Source of the DNA: Bimastos eiseni
Taxonomy: Eukaryota; Annelida; Clitellata; Crassiclitellata; Lumbricidae
Direction of reading: 5' to 3'
DNA length: 64,000 nucleotides
Assembly (NCBI GenBank): GCA_959347315.1
Contig: OY365819.1
Location: 23,268,589-23,332,588 of the forward strand
This document shows positions 56,601 through 64,000 of the stretch, piece by piece; position 1 is the stretch's first letter, and each line of letters opens with the position of its first letter. The notes under the pieces are model-generated. The model saw only the letters and a list, made by a program, of their open reading frames with translations, had not been told where the DNA came from and did no database searches. The translations under genes and the position numbers were made by a program.

Positions 56601-56972
56601 TTCACTCTGGAATTTTGTCAGACGGGTTTGTACTTGACCTTCAATTTTTAGACTCGACACAGCGCTATTGAGCAAGTTGGTGCCCTATGCTTATTGTGTT
56701 AGGAGCGCGTTCACTTTTGCAGATGAATAGTCACCTGGGCAAATAAGTGAAAAGAAAGGTCGATTTGCAAGTAGCAACTTTGACAAATCACGAACATGGA
56801 GATAAAATAATCGAAGGTCCTAAGACCTTGCTTTGAGTTAGGAGGAGAGACATTTATAGTTGAACTCCTAATAACTGTGCGACAAGACCTCACCATATAT
56901 GATATTGTCAGATGGATCAGCTTCTGTCGTGAGTAGAAAGCAGACGAGTAAGCACCAGCGCATCATTTTCAT
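30087..56972 (-). CDS. EGFR/ErbB-like receptor ectodomain (L1, furin-like, L2), no kinase seen
   Basis: Ten - strand exons join in phase: 56894-56972, 52870-53244, 50749-50886, 50271-50347, 49949-50044, 49152-49287, 45221-45337, 41572-41677, 39446-39601 and 30087-30219. They total 1,413 nt, or 470 residues. The start at 56972 opens a signal peptide (MKMMRWCLLVCFLLTTEA). L1 begins CQGTENGLSYTS and ends NTQLCFGEITINW, as in EGFR. Exons 4-7 form the first Cys-rich domain, with EGFR-like CHESC, CKDCRRGCSDCSCHSEC and CVACI-type pairs. L2 starts TCNGTEFWLHGNNL and continues LEILKDIEEITGILAL. The last exon has LKQIKTGGILIYKNDELCYA, then an in-frame TAA at 30087-30089 where ErbB receptors continue. 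All donors are GT except a GC donor after exon 4. Ligand binding is plausible; signalling is not, unless further exons exist. Confidence 0.85.
30220..31188. other. Intronic, one short inverted repeat
   Basis: Intron of the EGFR-like gene. GCGCCTCTA at about 30,413 pairs with TAGAGGCGC at about 30,436. The + strand frame at 30722-30949 is unrecognised. Confidence 0.4.
31189..31237. repeat. (ATT/AAT)n microsatellite at the 3' end of retrotransposon copy 1
   Basis: An imperfect ATT run lies just beyond the 3' end of the - strand element. Similar runs lie at 33953-33981 and 36728-36776. Confidence 0.85.
31247..33814 (-). mobile_element. RLE-type non-LTR retrotransposon, copy 1
   Basis: A 5'-truncated copy on the - strand. 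Its 3' end meets an ATT microsatellite and its 5' end meets an inverted fragment of copy 2 at 33,815. It carries reverse transcriptase followed by a PD-(D/E)xK-like endonuclease domain, the architecture of R2/R4/NeSL-like lineages rather than of AP-endonuclease LINEs. It lies in an intron of the EGFR-like gene, same strand. Confidence 0.8.
31275..33814 (-). pseudogene. Reverse transcriptase/restriction-like endonuclease polyprotein, one frameshift
   Basis: The first frame, about 680 codons (31774-33816), holds the RT: DGITPQHLKDLM, GGIRPIAVGYTWRRLA, VLVKLDFANAFNTLRRD (motif A), EEGTQQGDPLGPLEFCL (motif B) and GYLDDLTLGG, where YLDD replaces the commoner Y/FADD. The second frame (31275-31904) gives the C-terminal domain: LHGLICRRGSGKHQRH, then KRPDGVTLIPW and CLAWDVTV, a P-D-x14-D pattern typical of restriction-like endonucleases. 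A frameshift in the overlap at 31774-31904 separates them. The expected CxC-x8-H-x3-C zinc motif is damaged (CHQF for CxCG). The N-terminus lacks an ATG and is truncated at 33,815. Confidence 0.8.
33815..33944 (+). repeat. 130-bp inverted fragment of copy 2 at the copy 1 junction
   Basis: It matches the reverse complement of 35086-35215 with about four differences over 130 bp. It sits exactly between the truncated 5' end of copy 1 and the ATT array behind the 3' end of copy 2. Confidence 0.92.
33953..33981. repeat. (ATT)n microsatellite between the two retrotransposons
   Basis: An ATT run immediately downstream of the 3' end of copy 2 (- strand orientation) and upstream of the fragment that adjoins copy 1. 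Confidence 0.9.
33985..36727 (-). mobile_element. RLE-type non-LTR retrotransposon, copy 2 (related family)
   Basis: Same orientation and architecture as copy 1 but clearly divergent in protein sequence. It lies between ATT arrays at 33953-33981 and 36728-36776. About 200 bp of 5' leader lies upstream of the first coding similarity (36,549). Confidence 0.78.
34272..36549 (-). pseudogene. RT/endonuclease polyprotein of copy 2, broken
   Basis: Three overlapping frames (36313-36549, 35360-36421, 34272-35525) follow the order of copy 1. RT motif A is SIMVKLDISNAFNSLHRD and motif B is damaged (SQQVDPLGPL, Gly to Val). The segment with the catalytic aspartate pair (xLDD) is missing at the 35,360-35,525 joint, so the enzyme is dead. 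The C-terminal frame keeps an intact zinc motif (CACGAFVSARGAHGLSC), then QRLDGQTLIPWGGGRTLLWD, the restriction-like endonuclease signature. Nearly all its + strand open frames are shadows. Confidence 0.8.
36728..36776. repeat. (ATT)n microsatellite at the 5' end of copy 2
   Basis: About 16 uninterrupted TTA/ATT units directly abut the leader of copy 2. Confidence 0.95.
36777..37352. other. Spacer, nothing recognised
   Basis: AT-rich DNA between copy 2 and fragment 3. No LTR or coding motif was confirmed. Confidence 0.4.
37353..38181 (-). pseudogene. 3' fragment of a third RLE-type retrotransposon
   Basis: The frame at 37834-38181 reads the post-RT region (LILLRSSFGASKLLRC, GGLGVRMVASLASSAYLASA) and then a zinc motif RCQCGEVLGPEGEHGFVC. 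The endonuclease part follows at 37615-37815 (KESVGLFRSDGRRPDGATLI) in another frame and ends in 37353-37613. The segments keep the order of copies 1 and 2 but the RT core is gone. Confidence 0.75.
38182..39445. other. Intronic stretch, possible retroelement scrap
   Basis: A purine run aggagggggag at 39,061-39,071 resembles a polypurine tract, but no LTR structure was confirmed. Open frames at 38501-38893 are unrecognised. Confidence 0.3.
39602..41571. other. Intron 8 of the EGFR-like gene
   Basis: AT-rich, with only short open frames. I see no repeat or RNA gene. Confidence 0.5.
41678..42880. other. Intronic, no features
   Basis: A + strand frame at 42641-42856 has a hydrophobic end but no recognisable domain. 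Confidence 0.4.
43081..43545. repeat. About 33-bp minisatellite, about 14 units
   Basis: Units ttttcatcaatccagcttcc plus atttaagcat and a variable T-rich spacer, the same family as the array that carries the Polinton. Upstream, gcgcagatcgctgatacaat (42938-42957) is shared with 63285-63304, near the inverted array at the window end. Confidence 0.95.
43615..43678. repeat. 26-bp-arm hairpin
   Basis: Arms 43615-43640 and 43653-43678 (TCCCTCATAATTATGGTCAT plus TACCA) pair with one mismatch around a 12-base loop. Confidence 0.9.
43870..44120. repeat. TTTTAG-rich low-complexity repeat
   Basis: Repeated gttttagttttagtta words in a degenerate array. A related stretch, mixed with ttttcgtt, lies at 44,545-44,705. 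Its + strand open frame (44414-44773) is a by-product. Confidence 0.8.
44206..44234. repeat. 13-bp-arm hairpin
   Basis: TGGTAGACCATAA, 3-base loop, exact reverse complement. It shares the gaccataatt word with the hairpin at 43615-43678. Confidence 0.85.
45338..46506. other. Intron 6 side stretch, no features
   Basis: AT-rich intron of the EGFR-like gene beyond the exon at 45221-45337. A tatagcgccccctgaagata word at about 45,100, outside this stretch, is a small CR1-like 3' trace. Confidence 0.4.
46508..48925 (-). mobile_element. 5'-truncated CR1-like non-LTR retrotransposon
   Basis: About 2.4 kb in - orientation with a (TTCA/TGAA)n tail at 46508-46521 and another ttcattcattc at 48,931-48,941 beyond its 5' end. 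The coding part is broken but continuous in order. It lies in intron 6 of the EGFR-like gene, same strand. Confidence 0.85.
46517..48925 (-). pseudogene. CR1-like endonuclease/reverse transcriptase remnant
   Basis: From its 5' side: the end of an AP-endonuclease (GWLDVILTRDDCLP, then TISDHGIV with the SDH motif, about 48,770-48,910); a linker (48401-48766); RT start (47873-48400); fingers and palm (47595-48050, SQKKSILVPVLKRDG and NFRSIANVSFLSKIVEK, with YQSGFRKGHSTE); the PQGSVLGPLLYIIYT and SYADDVQAYMHC motifs (47179-47517); and the thumb/C-terminal part (46517-47326). At least four frameshifts separate these. The catalytic YADD is intact, but motif A is altered (ALLDVSAAIYSV). Confidence 0.85.
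50269..50270 (-). promoter_or_regulatory. Non-canonical GC splice donor after EGFR-like exon 4
   Basis: The - strand reads CAG followed by gcaagt, the known GC-AG donor consensus. No GT at a suitable place keeps the frame. Using it joins Cys-Gln to Arg-Pro-Cys in phase 0 with exon 5 (50044). Confidence 0.7.
50410..50660 (+). mobile_element. tRNA-derived SINE, family 1, with (CAT)n tail
   Basis: The head (50410-50476) is tRNA-like: A box TGGCGTAGTGGG (50418-50429) and B box GGTTCGAACCC (50461-50471). A unique body of about 130 bp follows, rich in ccacc/ggtgg. The 3' tail is a run of about 17 CAT/ATC units (50608-50660). The head is diverged and joined to a body, so this is a SINE and not a tRNA gene. 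The poly-Asp open frame on the opposite strand comes from the tail. Orientation is opposite to the EGFR-like gene. Confidence 0.85.
51266..51450 (+). mobile_element. tRNA-derived SINE, family 2, copy 2
   Basis: The head has an A-box-like TCGGTTAGAGCGG (51271-51283). The body from 51,316 matches copy 1 at 4309-4482 (gagcgggt, then tcactgtgtagggaccttga). A 26-bp segment containing the B box, present in copy 1, is deleted here. It ends in tatcaaatatatatcgg. Confidence 0.75.
51451..52869. other. Intron 2 of the EGFR-like gene, one microsatellite
   Basis: A (GACA/GATA)n run lies at 52,396-52,447. The rest is AT-rich with no coding signal. Confidence 0.55.
53690..54245. repeat. 24-bp minisatellite, about 22 units
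   Basis: Units of catctgatgatagccattgccagt with variants (gttatctgatgatagctatagccagcta). Sits in the first intron of the EGFR-like gene. Open frames across it are artefacts. Confidence 0.95.
54246..55951. other. Intron 1, with a local direct duplication
   Basis: The segment gattgtctgcctgtggaata and its flanks occurs twice (about 55138-55237 and 55253-55350). Adjacent + strand frames (55328-55585, 55582-55785) are protein-like but unrecognised and may be a retroelement scrap. Confidence 0.45.
55952..56452. repeat. Segment bounded by 26-bp perfect inverted repeats
   Basis: AAAATATTTCCAGAGTCGAG plus TTAGAA at 55952-55977 is exactly inverted at 56427-56452. The 449 bp between them are non-coding. 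Confidence 0.85.
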
Positions 56973-57653
56973 CTCTCAGTTGGAAGAAAGATCAGTATCT
57001 CTTCTCGCTGTTTTAAACAAAATGACCCTTTCTATGTAAACTGATTTTTTTCTGTTTGTGCGCAATTGTCAAAACTCAAAAGGTAGAATTGGACAGCAGC
57101 GCTGTACGAATGACTATTTTAAATTGGTCAAAGCGTCCTAAGCGCTTTGCAGTCTAACGTAGAAAACGCCTCAGATAAAATCTTTCTGAGCTGACGTTTA
57201 CTGTGTTGCAATTGAACAGCAGCTCTGGCTTGTGCGTGACCTACTTCCTTCAACATTAAAATCACGGGCAGCTCTTACCACGACCTCTTACCACGAACAC
57301 TATAGGCCCTACACTAATGTCGATTTTTTAACGTAAGTTAACGTTGGACCTGTGGTCCTATACGCTACCATCCTAAACAGGCAAAGTAAATAGTTCATCC
57401 TTCTTGATTTGAATATATCTCTATAGTTAATCTTTCTGTAACCATTCTTGTTTTAGCTTAAGTCCCTGCACGCATTTATTAATTTCTTATTATCTTTTGC
57501 ATTGGAGCAATCTTGTCTTGCATTAAAGGCAGAATAGAAAATAATCTTTTGAAATTACTCCCCGCTTATATGTTTGAACTGAAGACAATAAATTGCTGTA
57601 ATCTGAGAAGCGTGGTAGAGTCATTGTTTTTTTACATACATGTAGGCCTACGT

Positions 57654-57978
57654 AAGTGGTTCCCAACCTTTTTCGACTTAGGGCCACTTTTATTTAGTTA
57701 AAAGACATGATTGGCCACAAAGTTAAAAAAAAAATTTGAAATTTTAACAGATTTTTTATTTTAGACTAGAATCAAATTACACATAGATAAATACATTTAC
57801 TGTTACTTATAAACGTCAATAAAATATAATATTTTATAATAGAAAATAATTATTTTATAAAATATTCATTTTTCGCACGTATATTTTTTTAATCTTTGAT
57901 AGGTTGTGAACTTGTGGGCCACATTTTGAAGCCTGACTGGCTACTCTTGGCCCACGGGCCACAGGTTGGGTATCGCTG
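57654..57978. mobile_element. hAT-like MITE, about 325 bp
   Basis: The left end aagtggttcccaacctttt and the inverted right end cagcgatacccaacctgtg match. gggccac words are subterminal on both sides. Flanks gcctacgt (57646-57653) and acctacgt (57979-57986) give a 7/8-base target duplication, as expected for hAT. Confidence 0.75.
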
Positions 57979-59880
57979 ACCTACGTGTATGTGGTGCATC
58001 ACCTGCAAGCTATAGACAGCGAACAGAGTATGTAAGTCTATATATCTGACTTTATTTATATAGCGTCTTATACGAACCTCTCGTAGGGGTAGTATGCCAT
58101 GCAAGTGCATTCCAGAGCTGCAAACATGTTGGTTATTGGTTTTTGGTTACTTGGTTTTTTGGTGTTTTGCAAAAAACCGAAAGATCCTAAAATGACAATT
58201 TTTGGGGGGTTTTTAAATTTTTTTAATTAAATTTACTAATACTACTATTATATTACTAATTGTGTGTTATTCAGTCCGAAATCAAGCTAAATTAATCATA
58301 AAAACGAGTTGGAACTCTTTTTCATGCTGTGTTTGATGCTTTTTATAGCAAAACTGTTGTGACAATATCCAAAGGAAAACGAAAAACCCAACAACAAAAA
58401 ATGAAACTAAGAAACCAACTTTTGATTTGTTTAAATCTTTGTTTTTTTGCACTCCTGGTGCATTCACGTTGAGCTGATGTCGTGATCAAGACAACGATGG
58501 TCGTCTTTTCAAAATTAAATTTATAATAAATTAGCGAGGAAAGTTTCTGATGGCCTACTCTGCGCAGTGACTCAATGCGTTGGCCTAGTGACTAGACTCA
58601 TGAATTAACTGCGATGTCTTTTCAAATGGGACTGCGCACGTACTCGCAGTGAAACAAGGTTTGTCTAACAAAATCATGAATATATCATACAAATAACAGA
58701 GATGATGCCATCGCATAAGACACACTTATCAGTGTCTTTGTTTTCTCTAAGTCTAACTTATTCGTGGCTCTGCTGTGGTTGCACGTGGGCGTCTTTCTAA
58801 AAATCGTAGATTTAATCTATGTTGCATGTCTACTGAAGCTGACAAATTGCAAAGTATAGACCACCTGTTCGCAATACTTGGGATCATCGATCGTCTACAT
58901 GACGAACCCAAGCGACGGATTACTAAGAGAAACGCAGTCAAGTGAACACCTTCTCCTCTCAATCATGGATTGCATAAAGACGTCTATGGGTAAGACCATT
59001 GAAGTAAAGCCACCCAATGGAAGACGACCCAGCGAAGACCACCCAAGGAAGGTCAATCACGTAAAGGGAAATATGGGAAAGAGAACCCAGATAAATTCAG
59101 CCGAGAGAAATAACCGGCCAGACGAAGAACATCATTAATGGAAAAAATTACCCAGAGACGTCATCAACCCAATGAGCGACCATCAATCATTTATTCAAGA
59201 ATCAAGATAATTAGGTTTACTCATTGCAAATGCGATCCCAACTAAAACCAGAAATTTCTTTTTAAATGCCATAAAATGTGAAACTGCTTTGTTTTGGGAA
59301 CAGACGTAGTCCAAAGAAAGGCCATTCCAAACCCTTACAAGGGTTAGATTCTGGTGTAGCTATTGGCAGATTTGCATAGATGCTGTACGGGTGAATGGAA
59401 CAACAAGAATCCTCCACCCAGCAGAGCGAAGGGAGTTGACATACATGTAGGTATATTATATAGGTTGATACAAGGTAAAGTTGGCTTCACCAGACCAGAG
59501 AGGCAACTCAATACTCGATGCGCTGTCGGATATAGGAGGCTAATGTAGATCACATTTTGGTTTTTGCGAGGTGCTCTATGAAAACCAGACGTATGTTGCA
59601 AAACAAAATTTTGAGAAGGCAGCAAGAAATGACACGCAGGACCAATAATGTTTCTTTTGAGTTTTAATCAAATTTGAGTTAAAAAAATATTACTTTTCCC
59701 TAAAAACATAAGTTGGGTGATGAAATTTTGCGTTTTAGGCTGAGGAACTCACATTAATGTAGAGGCTCCAGAAGAAAGTAAGCAAAAGGCGACCATTTAT
59801 AATTAAGGCAGTTAATTATATCACTGTTCTACAATGGTCATCTAGCGAATGGACGTAGTGTGGCGTTTTCGCCAGTTAGG
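57979..59880. other. Intergenic, no clear genes
   Basis: AT-rich DNA upstream of the EGFR-like gene. A tttatatagcgtcttatacg word at 58,056 resembles CR1/SINE 3' ends. Open frames at 58878-59138 and 59344-59625 are unrecognised. Confidence 0.4.
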
Positions 59881-59902
59881 CTATGCAATCTGTGCAACCC
59901 CT

Positions 59903-60026
59903 GTAGCACTCAGTGCTACCCCCTGTAGCAATCAGTGCTACCCCATTTAGCAATCTGCGCTACCCCCTGGAGAAATTAGTGCTATCCCCTGTAGCACTCA
60001 GTGCTACCCCTGTAGCTATATAAGGG
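59903..60026 (+). promoter_or_regulatory. Tandem dyad array followed by a TATA box
   Basis: Five 22-23-bp units centred on the perfect dyad GTAGCACTCAGTGCTAC (first 59903-59919, last 59991-60007; middle ones degenerate) are followed 8 bases later by ctatataaggg (60016-60026). AATAAAA lies at about 60,202. This could be a retroviral-type LTR (U3 repeats, TATA, poly(A) signal) or a host promoter. I did not find matching LTR ends. Confidence 0.5.
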
Positions 60027-60077
60027 ACTGCAGAGCTCAGTCGAGAGGACTGTTCAGAGATATATTGAGAGAGAGAA

Positions 60078-60082
60078 GATAG

Positions 60083-60140
<58 letters not shown>
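60078..60140. repeat. (GATA)n(GA)n microsatellite
   Basis: A short gata run followed by about 20 ga dinucleotides, just downstream of the TATA box. Confidence 0.9.
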
Positions 60141-60143
<3 letters not shown>

Positions 60144-60929
60144 GTTTGATAATGACTATGATAGTTTGAGTTCGTTGTCTGTTCGCTGCTGTTGAACGTT
60201 ATAATAAAACAAGTTTGTTCGTCATCGAGCTGGTGTAGTCTTTCACTTAAAGACTGATTCTACCTTCGGGCAGTCTTAAATCCCTACGCCAGATCGGGTA
60301 GGTCTTCCCCAGCGGACACTCAAGAAGAAGACGGGGAAAAACCTCGGACTCGGCCTTCCGAGGTACCAGAAAAAGACGGGAAGGATCCCAAAGTTTCCCA
60401 GGGCGTTCGCCGATATGCTGAAGTGAATCTGGAGGTTTGCCACGTACAGTAGCTTGTCGTAGGCCTACATGTATAGAGAGCTCAAGATGTAAAATTTTAG
60501 AATAACTACAGACAAACGCTTGAGTGACTTGTTGCATCCCAATTGAAAATCTTACAGAAGCGAGTCATGTGAATAATATGTGGGCCTAATGCACATTATA
60601 GAGCTGGCACCAAACCTTTATTTCCTAACCTGACATAATTATTACCTTTCGAATGTATTAATAAATTACAAGTGTACAAAGTTCATTCACATCTCATATC
60701 TACAAATTTTAATAACTGGTTCCGTCGAAATTCAGATGTAACATAGTACAAAACCATCAAACACGATCACCAAGTAAATATCATCAACCAACTGTGCACA
60801 TCACTATTACGCAGCATGGTATTTCAATATACATAGGCCTATATGGACTGATGCTCAGGAACGCTCTGTCAAATGAATGTAATCACGAGCCTGCCTACAA
60901 TGTATCAATTAAAGAACGTGGAAACTCAT

Positions 60930-63010
60930 TCGTGAGATTATGCAGTTGGGGAAGAGGGACACAACCATAGAATTTCTAAAAATAAACGGAGAGAGTATTA
61001 GGGAACCAAAAGCAATGGCTAATAATTTTAATAGATACTTCACGAGCATCGCACATGAGCTTGAGGAGAAGATACCGGATCCTAAGAAAACCTTTGAAAG
61101 TTTTTTTTACCAGTACCCCTACACAGTTCTATGGGTCTTTTGCTAACCTCTCGGGAAGAAGTTACACAAATTAGTCTCTTGATACGATCCACTCATAGTA
61201 AGGGGTAGACAATATTGACCCTTGTATAGCTGCGTCATGCTTAACTTCCATAGCCTCTCCTTTAGCTGAATTAATCAACTGCTCTTTCGTTAATGGAATA
61301 GTTCCACATGGGTTAAATATAGCCAAAGTTGTACCCATCTACAAAAAAGGAGAAAAAGACAATATAGCTAACTACCGGCCTATCTCCATCCTACCTTACT
61401 TTGCAAAATTTTATGAAAAGCTTATGTACGATCGACTCTAAAATTATGTTAAAAAGACAGCTGTTATATACCAATCCCAATATGGATTCCAATCAGGGCA
61501 CTCCCCTTATATGGCACTATTAGAAATGCAGGATAAAATATCGAATGCCATTGAATAGAACCAATACTCTACGGGAGTTTTTTTGACCTAGGAAAAGCAT
61601 TCGACACGGTAAATCACAGCATCCTACTAAACAAAATTGGAAAATTATGGTTTAAGGGGGAACAACTGAAATGGTTTTATAGCTACCTTGATAATCGTAC
61701 ACAGAGAGTAATGTGTAATGGTGCGCTATCGGAGGTAAATCTGATTAGATTTGGAGTTCCCCAGGGCTCCAATCTTGGACCTTTATTATTCCTTCTGTAT
61801 ATTAATGATCTGGCTACTGTCTCAGCAACAATATTCTTTATTTTATTTGCCGATGATACAAATGTATTTTATTTGCATAGTTCCTGGCAAACTCTGGTAA
61901 GGGTTATTAATGCGGAGTTAGCTGATGTTGCTATATGGTTTTGTGCTAATAGACTTTCCCTTAATCTAGATGAAACTAATTTCATTTTGTTTAAGTCACA
62001 TAGGAAAATTAGTCCTAAGGATAATCTAAGTTTGCTCATTAATGATATTCCTATAAATCAGGTAGAGTCCACTTAGTTTCTTGGGGTCTATGTTGACCAG
62101 CATTTAACCTGGAAAGATCACATTAACCACATTTTTCAAAAATCGCAAAGAACGTTGGCATCTTGGCCAGAACTTCACATGTACTCTCTAAGTCAATTAG
62201 AATTAAATTGTATTATTTCCTTGTCTACCCATACTTGACCTTTTGCAATATGATATGGGCATCCACATATGAATCTAGACTCAGAAAACTAGTGTTACTA
62301 CAAGAGAGAGCGGTAAGAATAATAGGTGCTCGTAGTTGCACTCATACGGGGGCATACTACAAGGAGTACAAGCTATTGAAAATTAGTCAAATTACGGTCC
62401 TCCAAATGTCTGAGTTCATATACCGATAATAACACGGCTTACTCCCTGCTATCTTTAGAGGATATTTTTCCACTGGACTTGACACCCACACCCACAATAC
62501 TAGAAATATAACAGCTTATCGCCCCATAAAAGCTAGAACCAATGCACGCAGGTATACTAAAAAATTTTATGGACCCTCATCATCGAATAACATCCCATTG
62601 GATATTCGTCTGTCATATAATATTATAGCTTTCAAAAATAAGTTACGAGCCTTCCTCATCAATTTATTAATGCACTAAATCATTAAATACAGTAAATCCT
62701 AAATAATTACTAATCACTACTATACATTAAACTATATGTTGTATATAAGGGTGCATACGACTACATTTAATTAAGCTTTGTTCATTTTTTTCATTTGGTG
62801 TTTTGTTGCGTTTTAGGATTAATTTGCATTAAAGATAAATTGCCATTTATTCGTGTGATATAGTTGCTACAAGGGGTTTCCTATTTAGCAGGATTTGCAT
62901 CTCTTATGGGGCTCCCATTGTAGCCAATGTAAATTTGCTTGTGCATATTGTGAGATGTACTCTATTTTGTTGTTGGTTACAATAAAACACTTTTTGATTT
63001 GATTTTTGAT
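60930..63010 (+). mobile_element. 5'-truncated non-LTR retrotransposon with (TTTGATT)n tail
   Basis: A linker plus RT in + orientation. The 3' untranslated part ends with aataaaacactttttgattt and further gattttt repeats at 62,981-63,012, a tail typical of several LINE clades. The 5' endonuclease part is missing. Confidence 0.8.
60940..62660 (+). pseudogene. Reverse transcriptase of the truncated element, broken
   Basis: Segments in order: MANNFNRYFTSIAHELEEKI (60940-61146); KVVPIYKKGEKDNIANYRPI and YQSQYGFQSGHSP in other frames (61,320-61,510); motif A GKAFDTVNHSILLNKI (about 61,590); then 61711-62076 with GVPQGSNLGPLLFLLYINDL and the catalytic FADDTNVFY; a stop, then FLGVYVDQHLTWKDHI; and the C-terminal part at 62163-62429 (KLVLLQERAVRIIG). 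RT motifs are well kept, but several frameshifts and stops make it inactive. Confidence 0.82.
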
Positions 63011-63284
63011 TTTGAAGAAGAAATTACAAGTTCATTTCCTTAATGCGGTTGTTTAAAGCTGTTATATGATTTTACGCCTGAACTATTGCTTATTTTGTTG
63101 CGTGCTATTTTGCATTCGTTGTATCGTGGACAACCATGTTATTGAAGAGACTTTAGGCCTAATGATGAATTGTGGACACCATAGCGATGGTCGATAAACT
63201 GATCTAAAATAATTTGCGGTAGTATGTGCAAACTAACGGCTATTATAATCGGTAGTCGCATGTGACGCTTTGCTCAGTGTTTTG

Positions 63285-63971
63285 GCGCAGATCTCTGATA
63301 TAATATATGTTACGGTAATCTACCACTTTGGCAACGTCCAATAAAACTGAGTCGCGGGAACCAGCTTGTTCACAGGCGCTAATCAAAACAAAATCGATAG
63401 ACAGAGGTTCAAAACCCAAAGAGTCAGGCAGTCTGACGGTGCTAGGACAATTCGGTGCAGACAATTCGGCGACGGGTGAGGTTACTACATAATTAGCAAA
63501 CGCGCAAAGGAGGTGATTCGGTCTCTATGTTGAATAAGTTTTTAGCAAGATGATTATTAGAAAACACGCAATTCGGCACAATTGTGCTGACTAAACGAGT
63601 GACTCACCACGTAGAAACCGTAGTTAAGCGTATTTAGTTATTTCATAGTTCATATACTGTACGTATTTTAGCGCATTTATGCACGTCATGCACGCTATGC
63701 ATTTTCAAATGAATTTTTCGTGTTTAAATGCAAGCTAGATGTGATGTAAATACATCTGTTTAAATGCAAATTGGACTGATCAAACGATTCGTGCTTTAGT
63801 AGACGCTGGATTTAATAAAAAAAGAATCATACCTAAGTAGAAGTTGGATGCGATTAAAATAAATCTGTTGAAAAGAAAGCTGGATTGATGAAAAGATTCA
63901 CGGTGCCGATCGATATCGAACTGTCTGTCGCCAAGTTATCCCGTCGTCGAATTTTCTGCACCGAACTGTCC
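63285..63971. mobile_element. Minisatellite-carrying repeat with inverted ends
   Basis: The inverted repeats 63445-63476 and 63940-63971 (cccgtcgNcgaattNtctgc plus accgaa and tgtcc, about 29/32) bracket an inverted array of the 31-bp unit (63690-63895, 5-6 copies). The motif gcgcagatctctgatataat (63285) is shared with the array region at 42938. The element may continue past the window end. Confidence 0.55.
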
Positions 63972-64000
63972 GGTGCCGAATTGTTCGTCCACAGACGGCT

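Overview
This is animal nuclear DNA. It has intron-rich genes with GT-AG splice sites and phase-matched exons, an ErbB/EGFR-type receptor ectodomain, EGF and chitin-binding (peritrophin-type) modules, and a heavy load of metazoan mobile DNA: a Polinton/Maverick, CR1-like and restriction-endonuclease (RLE) type non-LTR retrotransposons, Ty3/Gypsy scraps, tRNA-derived SINEs, hAT-like MITEs and many satellites. The short words acatgtac and taggcctac recur throughout. The mix fits a marine invertebrate, but I cannot name the phylum from the sequence alone.

Layout. (1) 1-2.7 kb: a possible terminal exon on the + strand (45-373) and a worn coding remnant on the - strand (1406-2372). (2) 2.8-13.4 kb, - strand: a secreted mosaic gene of eight exons (signal peptide, two chitin-binding modules, four EGF modules, an unrecognised cysteine-rich C-terminal domain). 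Every internal intron is phase 1. Its introns hold a CR1-like fragment, a SINE, a 42-bp minisatellite and three MITE-like elements. (3) 13.4-19.6 kb: microsatellites, non-LTR reverse-transcriptase remnants and duplicated Ty3/Gypsy pieces. (4) 19,631-26,569: a degenerate, internally deleted Polinton. It has about 200-bp terminal inverted repeats and sits in a roughly 31-bp minisatellite with a 6-bp target duplication (CATCTA). Left to right it carries a broken protein-primed DNA polymerase B with an N-terminal SAP-like segment, then on the - strand a truncated glycine/alanine-rich virion-type protein, a capsid-associated candidate and a packaging ATPase, then on the + strand a zinc-ribbon/phospholipase-A2-like gene and a chromodomain integrase. 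(5) 27.5-57.0 kb, - strand: an EGFR-like gene (signal peptide, L1, furin-like Cys-rich, L2). Ten exons join in perfect phase for 470 codons and then reach an in-frame TAA at 30,087. A second furin-like exon at 27,484-27,764 lies downstream and cannot be joined in frame by any ordinary donor I can see. I found no transmembrane or kinase exon. (6) 31.2-38.2 kb, inside the EGFR-like gene: two RLE-type non-LTR retrotransposons and a third fragment, all on the - strand. The first two are separated and flanked by (TAA/ATT)n arrays. (7) 43-48.9 kb: a 14-unit minisatellite, hairpins and a 5'-truncated CR1-like element lying between TTCA repeats. (8) 50-56 kb introns: two SINEs, a 24-bp minisatellite and inverted repeats. 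(9) 57-64 kb: a hAT-like MITE, a palindrome array directly upstream of a TATA box, another 5'-truncated non-LTR element, and a minisatellite-carrying repeat with inverted ends.

The two host genes look like exported or cell-surface proteins that share a strand. Nothing in the window ties them functionally. The main unusual objects are the deleted Polinton, the kinase-less EGFR-like locus, and the retrotransposons stacked on TAA microsatellites.
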